The notes beneath the pieces were generated by a model. It worked only from the letters and a program-made list of their open reading frames with translations, had not been told where the DNA came from and ran no database searches. Below, in pieces: positions 34,528-43,479 of a stretch of DNA of 64,000 nt. The position numbers were made by a program, and so were the translations under genes. Each line of letters opens with the position of its first letter. Within the stretch, counting starts at the first letter, position 1. The DNA is from Ornithinibacillus californiensis (GTDB lineage Bacteria; Bacillota; Bacilli; Bacillales; Amphibacillaceae): the NCBI RefSeq assembly GCF_001038485.1, contig NZ_LDUE01000069.1, forward strand, positions 92,622-156,621, read 5' to 3'.

Positions 34528-37500
34528 CTAGCTCAACAAATCCCGAATATCCTCCTCGGTTAGGCCACTAGTTTGTGCGTCTTTCGGATCAATTACTTCC
34601 TCTATCAAATGCCGCTTTCTATCTTGTAGAGCATTCATTTTTTCCTCAATAGTCCCTTTAGCTACTAGCTTAATAACTTTAACGGCTTTCTTTTGCCCCA
34701 TACGGTGAGCTCGATCTGCAGCTTGTTCTTCCACAGCAGGATTCCACCAACTATCATAAAAAATAACGGTATCTGCTCCTGTCAGATTTAATCCTGTTCC
34801 CCCTGCTTTTAAGGAAATCAGAAAAACATCGCGTTCCCCTGCATTAAACCGATTGCACAAGTCTACTCTTTCTTCAGATGGAGTTTGTCCATCTAAATAG
34901 AAGTAGGAATATCCATCATTAAATAGTTCCTGCCCAATAAGATGAAGCATTTTAGTAAATTGAGAGAATATGAGTAGTCTACGCCCTGATTGTCTTGCCT
35001 CTGCAATAATGCGCAACAGTTGTTCAAATTTAGCCGATGTACCTTCATACCCATCAACAAACAGTGCTGGATGACAACAAATTTGGCGAAGTCTAGTTAA
35101 GCCAGCTAAGATTCGAATTCGATTCTTCCTAATCGTCTCTTTATCTAAATGTCTTAATGTTTTATGTCGTAGTTTTGCTAAATAACTAGCATAAAGCTTC
35201 TTTTGCTCTGGTAGCATTTCGGTGGCATCAATGACTTCACTCTTCTTAGGCAATTCTCCAAGAACATCTTCCTTCACCCTACGTAGCATAAATGGACGAA
35301 TCCTTCGGGCAATCTGTTTATTCGTTAATTGACTGTACTCTTTTAACCCTAAGAATAGCTCTGGAAATACAACATGGAAAATTGACCACAGTTCCTCTAA
35401 CGAGTTCTCCATTGGTGTTCCTGTTAACGCAAAACGATGTGTGGCCTGTAGTTTCTTCACGACACGCGCGGTTTGGGTTAGGGCATTTTTAAACACTTGT
35501 GCTTCATCAAAGAATATAACGTGAAATTGCTGATTCTCGTACCATCTAACATCGCTTCGAAGCAATGGATAACTCGTAATAATTACATCAACATCTTCTA
35601 AATCGTTTTGCATTTTAACACGTTCGGACTTGCTTCCATCAATAATAATCATTTGTATATCCGGTGCAAATTTCATCAGTTCACTTTGCCAGTTATACGT
35701 TACAGACGACGGACAGACAATCAAAGCCGGCTGGCCAGTCTCACGTATTATAGGCAACTCCGATAAAATAAAAGCAATACTTTGAATGGTCTTTCCAAGT
35801 CCCATATCATCCGCTAAAATGCCACCAAAACCATAACTAGCAAGTGCTTTCATCCACTTATATCCATGTTTTTGATAGTTTCTTAGTACCCCTTCTAAAG
35901 AATCTGGAACATCGAATTCTAATCGCTCCGGATGTTGAATGGCCGCTAGGAATTCCCGAAATGACTTTTCTAGTGAAACCGCATCACTTGATCCAATTAT
36001 ATTTAATAGCCTTAAGCCTTCTACAATAGGGACTTCAAATTGCTTTTCCCATTCGTCTGAATTAGGCACAGCTTGTAGGAATCGCTGAATCTCTTCCATC
36101 TCCCTCGTTTCGAGAGAAAATAAAGTCCCATCACGTAATCGGTAATATTTCCGTTTCTCTTCCAGAGCAGCTAAGATATCTTTAATCTCTTGTTCTGGAA
36201 TCCCATCAATCGTAAAGGTAAATTCAAGCCAATGGTTCTTTTCCCGATAATGTCTCACCTTGATTTTTGGTATCGTTGATTTAGGTAAAATACGCATTCG
36301 TACAGCAGTTGTTGCATACACTTGTACCAATTGTTGTAGTTTCGGTAGTTGATGATATAAAAAGTTATATTCCAGTTCTTCATTTTGAATATAGTATCCA
36401 CTATCAGTTTGATTAAATTTGCTTTCTTCCATTAGCTGGAGTATCTCTTCTTCCTTTTCCATATCCCGAATAATCATTTTACCAACTTTTGGCTGCTGAT
36501 GGTCTAGCGGGTTAATAACAACATTCTCGTAATGAAACTCCAGTCCAGCAAGTAACCGGTTTTTTACCCGATCTAAGTAAAGCTTAGCCTGAAGTGGTGT
36601 TTTTTGTATCTCAGCAGTAATTTCACCGGATAAATGAACCTCACCCATCTTTCTCAAATGTGGAAGTAGCTTTTCCATATAGTATTTTAGTTGGTGACGG
36701 GGTATCGAAATGGCATTTGACTTTGAAGTCTGTAACATTCTTTTCAGTTCAAATAATCGTTCTGCTTCACCTCTTTTAACAGCAACAATTTTCCCATTAG
36801 AAAGAACTGTGTCATACTCCTTTAAAATAACCATTTTATTAAGTCCATCAATTATTAATTGATACCCGTCATCCTCTGTACCCGTAAATTCAAATGTTAG
36901 TGGTAACATATCATCTGATACATCGAACCCAACGTAGCTTCTGCCTTCATATTGCAAGTTCACTAATGGAGCTCGAACTAATAATGGTTCCAACCTTTTC
37001 CACGAAGATGCAGGTACAGGTAGGATATCTCCATCTATATTAGAATCCATCTTTGTTGGCATTGCTCGGCGGTACATTTTTTCATCTTCCATAATAGAAA
37101 TTAATTGCTGAATAACTGCATCCGTATCATTATCAAAATAATGACTGGACGGGTCATATGTAATACTCTTAGCGATAGGATGGCTATTACCTTCTCGTAC
37201 CTGAATAAGAAATTCTCGAATATTTACTAACCGCTGGGACTCGGCTGACATACCAATCCCGAACATAGAACTGCCAGACTCAGAGACAACCACCTTACAT
37301 GTGAAAGTAACCTTCAACTCTATTCTTTTTTCAAAATGACGCTGCTTACCACTTGCCTGCATTGGTTCGGACTCAAATAATCCTAGAATTCCATTCGAGA
37401 GCTCTTCATTTCTTTGTTCAGAAACTGGCTCGTCTATTGGCTTTTCTTGTTGATGCTGATTCCAAGCAATTAAGACTGCTGCAACATGCTGACATTCTTT

Positions 37501-37725
37501 TTGAAAAGAAGACAGTGATGGACAACTACACGTCGTTTCAAAACCTTGCCTGTTTAGTTGAATATGAACATAAAAATCCTCGTTCCCATGAACAATTGCA
37601 TCTAATGTGTCAGGAGTGAACCCTTCTATCGTTACTTTTCCATTACGGTAAAAGGCATCTCCTTTTTTAAAAGAGACAACCCCACAACGTTCTTTGATGA
37701 TTGTTTGATTTATTTTGATTTGCAT
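34528..37725 (-). CDS. SWIM-SNF2 family ATPase
   Basis: A 1065-residue Swi2/Snf2 ATPase of the YwqA type. SWIM zinc finger at Cys66, Cys68, Cys78, His80 (CSCPSLSSFQKECQH). A long SNF2-associated region (100-600) of beta repeats follows. The SNF2 helicase core is 615-1060: motif I ADDMGLGKT (638-646), DEAQ box (740-743), motif III LTGTPMEN, and the second lobe with SLKAGGTGLNLTGADTVIFYD and DRAHRMGQKKAV. These proteins move on double-stranded DNA or remodel protein-DNA or RNA polymerase complexes (RapA-like roles); the bacterial target is not known. It is a single gene; its end lies 43 bases from repeat copy 2. Confidence 0.93.
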   Translation of the reverse strand: MQIKINQTIIKERCGVVSFKKGDAFYRNGKVTIEGFTPDTLDAIVHGNEDFYVHIQLNRQGFETTCSCPSLSSFQKECQHVAAVLIAWNQHQQEKPIDEPVSEQRNEELSNGILGLFESEPMQASGKQRHFEKRIELKVTFTCKVVVSESGSSMFGIGMSAESQRLVNIREFLIQVREGNSHPIAKSITYDPSSHYFDNDTDAVIQQLISIMEDEKMYRRAMPTKMDSNIDGDILPVPASSWKRLEPLLVRAPLVNLQYEGRSYVGFDVSDDMLPLTFEFTGTEDDGYQLIIDGLNKMVILKEYDTVLSNGKIVAVKRGEAERLFELKRMLQTSKSNAISIPRHQLKYYMEKLLPHLRKMGEVHLSGEITAEIQKTPLQAKLYLDRVKNRLLAGLEFHYENVVINPLDHQQPKVGKMIIRDMEKEEEILQLMEESKFNQTDSGYYIQNEELEYNFLYHQLPKLQQLVQVYATTAVRMRILPKSTIPKIKVRHYREKNHWLEFTFTIDGIPEQEIKDILAALEEKRKYYRLRDGTLFSLETREMEEIQRFLQAVPNSDEWEKQFEVPIVEGLRLLNIIGSSDAVSLEKSFREFLAAIQHPERLEFDVPDSLEGVLRNYQKHGYKWMKALASYGFGGILADDMGLGKTIQSIAFILSELPIIRETGQPALIVCPSSVTYNWQSELMKFAPDIQMIIIDGSKSERVKMQNDLEDVDVIITSYPLLRSDVRWYENQQFHVIFFDEAQVFKNALTQTARVVKKLQATHRFALTGTPMENSLEELWSIFHVVFPELFLGLKEYSQLTNKQIARRIRPFMLRRVKEDVLGELPKKSEVIDATEMLPEQKKLYASYLAKLRHKTLRHLDKETIRKNRIRILAGLTRLRQICCHPALFVDGYEGTSAKFEQLLRIIAEARQSGRRLLIFSQFTKMLHLIGQELFNDGYSYFYLDGQTPSEERVDLCNRFNAGERDVFLISLKAGGTGLNLTGADTVIFYDSWWNPAVEEQAADRAHRMGQKKAVKVIKLVAKGTIEEKMNALQDRKRHLIEEVIDPKDAQTSGLTEEDIRDLLS

Positions 37726-37916
37726 GAGGCGCCTCCTCTGGGTTGGTGTTTTTGTTAAACCGAACTCTTATCTATCTACTTAATTTATCATGAAGAATAG
37801 AAACTCGCCAGTACATCTAGGTTCTTTATACTGTAATAATCTGTAACATTTTTTCACTTCATACCGTCATATAAGAAAGACATAGAAATTTAAAAATGAT
37901 TTAAAGGGGTGTCAAG

Positions 37917-38834
37917 GTGAAAAAAGCATTAATGGTAATTCTAGTTGGATTTCTGAGCCTGTGGATGGTAGCCTGCAGTAATGATTCCGAAAGTGGTGAG
38001 GCAGCTGCTGATTATGAAGTTTCCGAAGAAAAAGCGGAGAGTAGTGATTTTTCTAATTCAGCGGAAAATGATCGTGCCGGCGAAGAATCGGATGGTGAAT
38101 TCCAAGAAAGCGATTCTACCAAAACAGCAGAGAATATAAACCGAAAGATTATATATACAGCTAAACTCGATATCGTAGTTAAAAACTATCAAGACACTTT
38201 AAACCATATTCAAACGAAAGTCGCTGACTACGGTGGCTACATTGTGGAATCCAATATGAGTAAAAGCGAAGGCGATGATACGACTAATGGTTATATCACA
38301 GTACGTATTCCACAAGAAGAGTTTCGAGAATTCATTCAGTTAGTCGAAGATGGTAGTAGTAACGTATTAGAAAGTTCAATCTCTGGCCAAGACGTAACAG
38401 AAGAATATGTAGATTTAGAATCACGATTGAAATCGAAGCGTGTAGTAGAAGAACGTTTGCTATCCTTTATGGAGAAAGCAGAAAAAACAGAGGATTTATT
38501 AACCATTTCAAATGATTTAGCATCTGTTCAAGAAGAGATTGAGGAAATAATGGGACGGATGAAATACTTGGACAATCGGGCGGAACTAGCAACGGTTACG
38601 ATTCACATCCAAGAAAACAATGTTAGCCTTACAACGATGAGTGACAAAGACTTAAACACATGGGACCAAACGAAGCAACAATTTGTAAAAAGTATTAATA
38701 TGCTTCTATCCTTCTTTTCTAGTTTATTTATCTTCCTAGTTGGTAACTTGCCAGTTCTTTTATTGTTGGGGGTTATCGGGGTATTGACCTATTGGATTGT
38801 TCAGAAGGTAAGAAGGAATAGGCAAGTTGACTGA
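37917..38834 (+). CDS. DUF4349 lipoprotein
   Basis: A 305-residue lipoprotein: signal peptide with lipobox MVAC (Cys20), an acidic linker (21-72, Glu/Ser-rich), then the DUF4349 body (75-285) with RKIIYTAKLDIVVKNYQDTL, YGGYIVESNMS, and a coiled coil (LESRLKSKRVVEERLLSFMEKAEKTEDLLTI region, about 160-215), ending in a hydrophobic helix (LFIFLVGNLPVLLLLGVIGVLTYWI) and a basic tail. It is therefore held in the membrane at both ends. The function of the family is unknown; it is widespread in Firmicutes. The start is GTG at 37917 behind AAAGGGGTG. Confidence 0.88.
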   Translation: MKKALMVILVGFLSLWMVACSNDSESGEAAADYEVSEEKAESSDFSNSAENDRAGEESDGEFQESDSTKTAENINRKIIYTAKLDIVVKNYQDTLNHIQTKVADYGGYIVESNMSKSEGDDTTNGYITVRIPQEEFREFIQLVEDGSSNVLESSISGQDVTEEYVDLESRLKSKRVVEERLLSFMEKAEKTEDLLTISNDLASVQEEIEEIMGRMKYLDNRAELATVTIHIQENNVSLTTMSDKDLNTWDQTKQQFVKSINMLLSFFSSLFIFLVGNLPVLLLLGVIGVLTYWIVQKVRRNRQVD

Positions 38835-38863
38835 TCATAATTGTTTGATATGAAGATAAACAT

Positions 38864-39104
38864 GGGATTGAGACAAAAGTATTTCTATCAAAGGTAAAAT
38901 TGAACATTGTTATTAGTGCATATAACACGCCCCGGAAATATACTTCGCTTTCCGTGGGCGGCTGGTGAGCCTCCTCAGAGCTAACGCTCTTGCGGGGTCT
39001 CACCTATGCCTATCCTCCCACAGGAGTCTCCGTATATTTCCGGGGCTAATGTAGTGTATATTCGTCTTTTACTGCCTTTGATTGAGTTATGTCTCAACCT
39101 CTTT
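38864..39104. repeat. Structured foldback repeat, copy 3 (241 bp)
   Basis: Shortest copy: ends GGATTGAGACA / TGTCTCAACC, core pair GCCCCGGAAATATAC (38929-38943) / GTATATTTCCGGGGC (39032-39046), apical AGAGC-taac-GCTCT. It lacks the 60-bp module found in copies 1 and 2; the join lies at an AGGA direct repeat (CACAGGA|GTCTCC). It sits between convergent genes that have no other terminator and ends in CAACCTCTTT. Confidence 0.92.
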
Positions 39105-39108
39105 CAAT

Positions 39109-39816
39109 TTAACACCTTACATATTTACGTTTAAATCCAAGCTTTCCTTTATCTACTTCTTTTTGAATACTTTCATATGCGTTTAGGATACTAGGTTTTT
39201 TGTTTTCTCGTTTTATTTCTACTAGTCCTATTTCCTTTGCTGTTTCCACGGCCTTCTCATGAAGTGGTATATATGAGATACCTACTGTATATACGAAGTT
39301 ATTCATCGAAGCTTTTGTTCGTTCTGGTGAATCGTGTATTGTATTTTTGACCAATTCAAGCATATTAGCAATCTTCTTTTCTTCAAATTCAAAGTCTTTG
39401 CGGTTTCCTAATAACCAACAGTAACAGCTCCAACCAGCTGACATTTTTAGTTCTTCTCTGCTTCTTATCCATTTATCAGCAACTTCCTGCGCAATATCCG
39501 CTTCTGACAGTGTCACTGCTACCACATAATCAGATAACATGTAAAAGTATGCTGAGTTTATCCACCGATCAAAATCTGCCTCAGTCATTGCTTTTGGGTC
39601 CGCAATTATCCCAGCAAAATACATCGCATCATAATTTCCAGTAGCATATAACTCATCCGCTAGAGCTTGATTCATCTTGATTTTCTTTGCAATTGGCTTC
39701 ATCGCACCAGTAGCTACGCCAAAAAGTGGTTCATGAGCACCATTGGATATGTAGATTTTTTTCGTTCGTTCCTTACCAAGTATTTCGAGCTCTTGCATAA
39801 CTGTTTGTACATCCAT
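39109..39816 (-). CDS. AlkD-like DNA alkylation repair protein
   Basis: A 235-residue HEAT-repeat protein of the AlkD/AlkC DNA glycosylase superfamily (N3- and N7-alkylpurine repair or related). It opens MDVQTVMQELEILGKERTKKIYISNGA and holds the recurrent helix pairs FGVATGAMKPIAKKIK, LADELYATGNYDAMYFAGII and DRWINSAYFYMLSDYVV (the ADP pattern of AlkD is here ADPKAMTEADFDRW). The C-terminal third carries a basic KRENKK segment, which may contact DNA. It lies head-on to the DUF4349 gene; its stop is five bases from repeat copy 3. Confidence 0.85.
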   Translation of the reverse strand: MDVQTVMQELEILGKERTKKIYISNGAHEPLFGVATGAMKPIAKKIKMNQALADELYATGNYDAMYFAGIIADPKAMTEADFDRWINSAYFYMLSDYVVAVTLSEADIAQEVADKWIRSREELKMSAGWSCYCWLLGNRKDFEFEEKKIANMLELVKNTIHDSPERTKASMNNFVYTVGISYIPLHEKAVETAKEIGLVEIKRENKKPSILNAYESIQKEVDKGKLGFKRKYVRC

Positions 39817-39942
39817 TCTATTACACTTCCTTCTTATCTATAATGTGCTTCTTATCAATTACACGATTATCTGATCACTTACTAATATCTCATTGTAGTA
39901 TTGTGGTATGACTGTAAAGCGGACTCAACCAGCAAGGGTACT

Positions 39943-40233
39943 TTATTCCTTAAATGATAACCCTTCTTCTTCTAATGAAGTCCTCAAAACTGGCAAGGAG
40001 GCTGGTCCGATACCATGGAGCCTTAGTATTTCTTTTTCACTGTACGAGGAGAGTTTGTGTAATGTTTCAACTCCCTCGCGAACTAAGGCATTTCTAGCTG
40101 GGGAACTTAGCTTTGATAGGAAACCACTTATAGGTTTATTTTCTTTATCACAAGTAGGACAACTAGTACAATCACTGCTTTTGTAATATTGATGTCCCTT
40201 TTCACACACTCTTAGACTTTTTTCCGATACCAA
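39943..40233 (-). CDS. Zinc-ribbon plus RNA polymerase alpha-CTD-like protein
   Basis: A 96-residue protein with two parts. Residues 9-29 form a His/Cys cluster (CEKGHQYYKSSDCTSCPTC) that looks like a zinc ribbon. Residues 35-95 match the helix-hairpin-helix fold of the RNA polymerase alpha C-terminal domain (KLSSPARNALVREGVETLHK, then LRLHGIGPASLPVLRTSLEE). The alpha-CTD binds DNA UP elements and activators; a free-standing, zinc-bearing version could be a transcription or DNA-binding factor (inference). No promoter is evident on the minus strand. Confidence 0.75.
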   Translation of the reverse strand: MVSEKSLRVCEKGHQYYKSSDCTSCPTCDKENKPISGFLSKLSSPARNALVREGVETLHKLSSYSEKEILRLHGIGPASLPVLRTSLEEEGLSFKE

Positions 40234-40511
40234 AGTAATCCCTCCAATACATACCGTATACTTAATATCTTTCTATCTTCTTCTCGAACTTGGATTATTA
40301 ACTCTATCCTTCTATTAATTCTACTTAGATTCCAGGTTATAATCAAAGGTTAGGAATAGAATTCGTACTACATTTCATGGAAGATATAGCAGATACTTGA
40401 GCGAAGTGAAGTAAAGTGACGCGTAACATACTTTTATTGATATAGACCAAGCTATTACCGTTTATTGCTGAGTTATAAGTCTTTTTCAAGGTTATCGATA
40501 AATTAGCGAGT
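40234..40511. other. Intergenic stretch before the NCS1 permease
   Basis: No gene or clear hairpin. I looked for a purine riboswitch, expected of a nucleobase permease, and for a T-box, and found neither. It contains the back-to-back promoter regions of the alpha-CTD-like gene and the permease. Confidence 0.4.
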
Positions 40512-40540
40512 TTGTCCAACATTGAACATAGTGTTATACT
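40512..40540 (+). promoter_or_regulatory. Promoter of the NCS1 permease
   Basis: TTGTCC (40512-40517), 17 bases, TATACT (40535-40540), a good sigma-A match, giving a leader of about 95 bases before the TTG start. Confidence 0.6.
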
Positions 40541-40642
40541 AATTTAGTTACTGTCTGTCAAATATGCAGCCAGTTAACCGCCGTTATTTATATTTATCAT
40601 TTTCATCATGTGAAAAACTACACAAAAAGGAGTTGGTTTAAT

Positions 40643-42043
40643 TTGGATTCTACTAATATTACAGAGAATCATTCTTTCGATAGTAAGGGAGATGATTATT
40701 CATTAGGCAGAGTACCAAGAGACAAAAGGAACATGGGATGGCTCAGTATCACTAATATTACTTTTGGAATTGCAACGGCGATTTTTTATTTCCAAATGGG
40801 AAGTGTAATGGCACTCCAATTTGGTGCGATAAATGCCATTATATCTGCAGTATACGCCATTATTGTGGCAGGGATACTAGGTACATTTATTGCCTATCTA
40901 TCTGCGAAGTCAGGAATGAATGTTAATCTAATTTCCAGAGGCGGCGGATTTGGTTATATTGGTGCGTCACTTACTTCGTTTATTTACGCAACAAACTTTA
41001 TCATGTATTGTGCACTGGAAGGTATGATACTAGTTGCAGCAGTTCATGAATTCTTCCCCGTCATTCCTGAATGGGCATTAATCCTCTTCTTCGGAACAAT
41101 CGTAATTCCTCTTAATTGGTTTGGAATTAAACAGTTAGACAAACTACAAAAATGGTCTCTTCCACTATTTTTCGTGTTCCTAATCGCAGCCATAGCTATG
41201 GCAGCCATGACACCATCAAAATTTGACGGTAGCTTTTGGTCCTATATGCCTGAGGGCGTACAAGCTGGTGGTACTGCATTATTACTATGTATCGGTATGC
41301 AACATGGAATTATGGGATTAACCCCATTACTTGCATCTGACTATGCTCGCTACTTAAAACCAAAAGATATGAAGATTGGTATTTTTGCTATTGGATTCAT
41401 TCCACAAATCTTCTGTTTTGGAGTAATGGGTGGACTTGGTATCTGGTTTGGTGTTCGTTTAGGTGAACCAAATCCTGGCGTTTATATTGTATTATTACTT
41501 GGAATATGGGGCGTATTATTTACGATGCTCACACAAGTAAGAATCAATATTACCAATATTTATAGTGGTTCACTATCACTTGCTAATTTCTTTGAAAATG
41601 TCTTTAAATTCACCCCTGGTAGACGCTTTTGGGTAGTAGTAACTGGGGTTGCTGCTATTATTCTTATGTTAGGTGGAATTGTGAATCATCTAGAATTAGC
41701 CATGACTTTCCAAGGTGTATTCTTAATGACCTGGGCTGCGATTCTAGTAGTGGACGCGGTAATCGTAAAGAAAGTCCTGAAAATTGGTCCTGGGTATTAC
41801 GAGTCCAGACAAAAAAATCTATTTAGATGGAATCCTGTAGGTGTAGCATCGCTCATAATCGCAAGTGGGTTAGGAACGTTTGCGGCTTTAGGATCCATGG
41901 GCGAATTTTTACAAAGTACAGCAGCATTCTTTGCTTCTTTGTTGGCAGCTATTCTAACTGTTGTTCTAGCAATAGCTACTAAAGGTAAATATTATGTTCG
42001 TAAAGAAGCAACCGATATTGATAAAGATGATTACATCGCATAA
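40643..42043 (+). CDS. NCS1-family nucleobase/cation symporter (CodB-like)
   Basis: A 466-residue, twelve-helix permease of the NCS1 family (cytosine, uracil, allantoin, thiamine-type cargo; Na+ or H+ driven). Features: N-terminal loop SLGRVPRDKRNMGWLSITNI, helix 1 TFGIATAIFYFQMGSVMAL, the GGGFGYIGASLTSFIYATNFIMYC helix pair, and a family-typical AGGTALLLCIGMQHGIMGLTPLLASDYARY. I start at TTG 40643, ten bases after AAGGAG; a GTG at 40610 lacks a ribosome site. No salvage enzyme is adjacent, so the cargo is not settled. It ends at a perfect terminator. Confidence 0.87.
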   Translation: MDSTNITENHSFDSKGDDYSLGRVPRDKRNMGWLSITNITFGIATAIFYFQMGSVMALQFGAINAIISAVYAIIVAGILGTFIAYLSAKSGMNVNLISRGGGFGYIGASLTSFIYATNFIMYCALEGMILVAAVHEFFPVIPEWALILFFGTIVIPLNWFGIKQLDKLQKWSLPLFFVFLIAAIAMAAMTPSKFDGSFWSYMPEGVQAGGTALLLCIGMQHGIMGLTPLLASDYARYLKPKDMKIGIFAIGFIPQIFCFGVMGGLGIWFGVRLGEPNPGVYIVLLLGIWGVLFTMLTQVRINITNIYSGSLSLANFFENVFKFTPGRRFWVVVTGVAAIILMLGGIVNHLELAMTFQGVFLMTWAAILVVDAVIVKKVLKIGPGYYESRQKNLFRWNPVGVASLIIASGLGTFAALGSMGEFLQSTAAFFASLLAAILTVVLAIATKGKYYVRKEATDIDKDDYIA

Positions 42044-42049
42044 TATGGA

Positions 42050-42086
42050 GAGCTCTCTACTATTTTACAGTAGAGAGCTCTTTTTC
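42050..42086. terminator. Perfect terminator after the permease
   Basis: 13-bp stem AGAGCTCTCTACT / AGTAGAGAGCTCT and TTTTTC tail, between convergent genes. Confidence 0.92.
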
Positions 42087-42105
42087 ATAGAGGGGTCTGA
42101 CCCCT

Positions 42106-43308
42106 CTAAATTTTTTTCATTGGTTGGAACTTCCAATACGTTATTGATCTCCACAACCATTCAAATGGACCAAATCGAAAACGTTGTAACCATAATGTAC
42201 TTATAACCATTTGAGCAGTGAAAATTACGATACTAATCAGTGTACCCGTAACAAGAGTAACATTTCCGTACCAACCTAAACCAACAAAAATACCCACGGA
42301 TATAATCGTCTGGAATAAGTAATTCGTTAGTGCCATTTGCCCTGCTCGGCCTAACATACGTAATCTCTTCTGCCACTGCTCTTTTCTAAGTAATAAGGTT
42401 AAGGCAGAAATATAAAATAAACATAAAGGAATACTACTTACACTTGTAAGTACTAAAATGATGTAGGTTTGCTTAACTCCCCAATCCATCACTCCTAATA
42501 TGAATAAAGCTAATAATATCACCAGAGGAATACTTATAAGAAGCGTAATTAAGCGTACTTTTTTTACTAATTGTAAGTGCTCCGTAACATTCTGAAAGAT
42601 GCCAGCTTTTCCTGCAGCTAATCCAACTAGAAACATCGCTAGAACAGGAACCATCGCAGGAATAATATTAAATAGTATCCAAGGTAACTCTGCTATTAGG
42701 CGAAAACTCAACCATTCTACATACCCAGCATTCTGATAAACTGTTACATACTCTGAAACAGTACTTTCCATCACCGCAGTAGATACTTCCATTTCCTCTA
42801 GAAATGAACTTGGTATTAATAATGTTAAACTACTAAACGCGTTATAAGCTAATAATAAACTCCCTGCCCAAATCAACATCGTTTTGATTTTTCTCTTGTA
42901 GAAAAGTAACAGGAAAAATCCTGCAAGGGCATATGTATGTAAAATATCTCCAAACCATAGTGCTATTAGGTGGATTAATCCAATAACTAATAATGCTACC
43001 ATTCTTCTTACAAAAAGCTTATTAGCACTTAATCCCTTCTTCTCTGATCGATTAATAAAAATGTAAAATCCCAGTCCAAATAGAAATGAAAAAATCGTAA
43101 AAAACTTCATGTCGATAAACAACGTAAAAAATACGTCTAACCAGTAATCCATCCCTACGTATTCTGGTTCATATCCATTCATTGTTTTTATAAATATTGC
43201 ACTGTGAAAAGAGGGCATATTAACTAAAAATATACCAAACAGTGCGAATCCCCTAATGATGTCAATCGTAAGGATTCGTTCCTTACTTGAAATTGGTGCA
43301 TTCTCCAT
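42106..43308 (-). CDS. DUF418/YeiB-type membrane protein
   Basis: A 400-residue, about ten-helix protein of the DUF418 family. It starts SSKERILTIDIIRGFALFGIFLVNMPSF, has the large second segment FFTLFIDMKFFTIFSFLFGLGF, and ends with the DUF418 core QMALTNYLFQTIISVGIFVG, then RFRFGPFEWLWRSITYWKFQPM. The role of the family is unknown; it resembles acyltransferase-3 membrane proteins. It is a single gene downstream of the bidirectional terminator. The end of the gene shows no truncation. Confidence 0.88.
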   Translation of the reverse strand: MENAPISSKERILTIDIIRGFALFGIFLVNMPSFHSAIFIKTMNGYEPEYVGMDYWLDVFFTLFIDMKFFTIFSFLFGLGFYIFINRSEKKGLSANKLFVRRMVALLVIGLIHLIALWFGDILHTYALAGFFLLLFYKRKIKTMLIWAGSLLLAYNAFSSLTLLIPSSFLEEMEVSTAVMESTVSEYVTVYQNAGYVEWLSFRLIAELPWILFNIIPAMVPVLAMFLVGLAAGKAGIFQNVTEHLQLVKKVRLITLLISIPLVILLALFILGVMDWGVKQTYIILVLTSVSSIPLCLFYISALTLLLRKEQWQKRLRMLGRAGQMALTNYLFQTIISVGIFVGLGWYGNVTLVTGTLISIVIFTAQMVISTLWLQRFRFGPFEWLWRSITYWKFQPMKKI

Positions 43309-43415
43309 GGTTTCTCCCCTTTATCTGTCCTCTATATTCTCTCCATTAATCCTTGAGGTCATCTAGAATTACGTTTGCCTTTCTAAAAAGGTTTCAACGA
43401 TAATTTTAAAGTAAA

Positions 43416-43450
43416 AAAACTCTCCACTATTTGGATAGCGAGAGTTTAAA
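43416..43450 (-). terminator. Terminator of the GNAT gene
   Basis: AAACTCTC..CTAT / ATAG..GAGAGTTT stem with a T-run on the minus strand, 29 bases after the stop. Confidence 0.8.
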
Positions 43451-43479
43451 ATAAAGTTTTCTCATCCTCATAAAAATGA

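Noticed and set aside
34200..34563. Frames in repeat copy 2 on both strands
   Set aside because: They are by-products of the structured repeat and conflict with one another.
38773..39003. 76-codon minus-strand frame over repeat copy 3 and the DUF4349 gene end
   Set aside because: Runs into a real gene in the opposite direction and follows the repeat sequence.
40234..40642. Riboswitch before the NCS1 permease
   Set aside because: The conserved purine aptamer words are absent in this leader.
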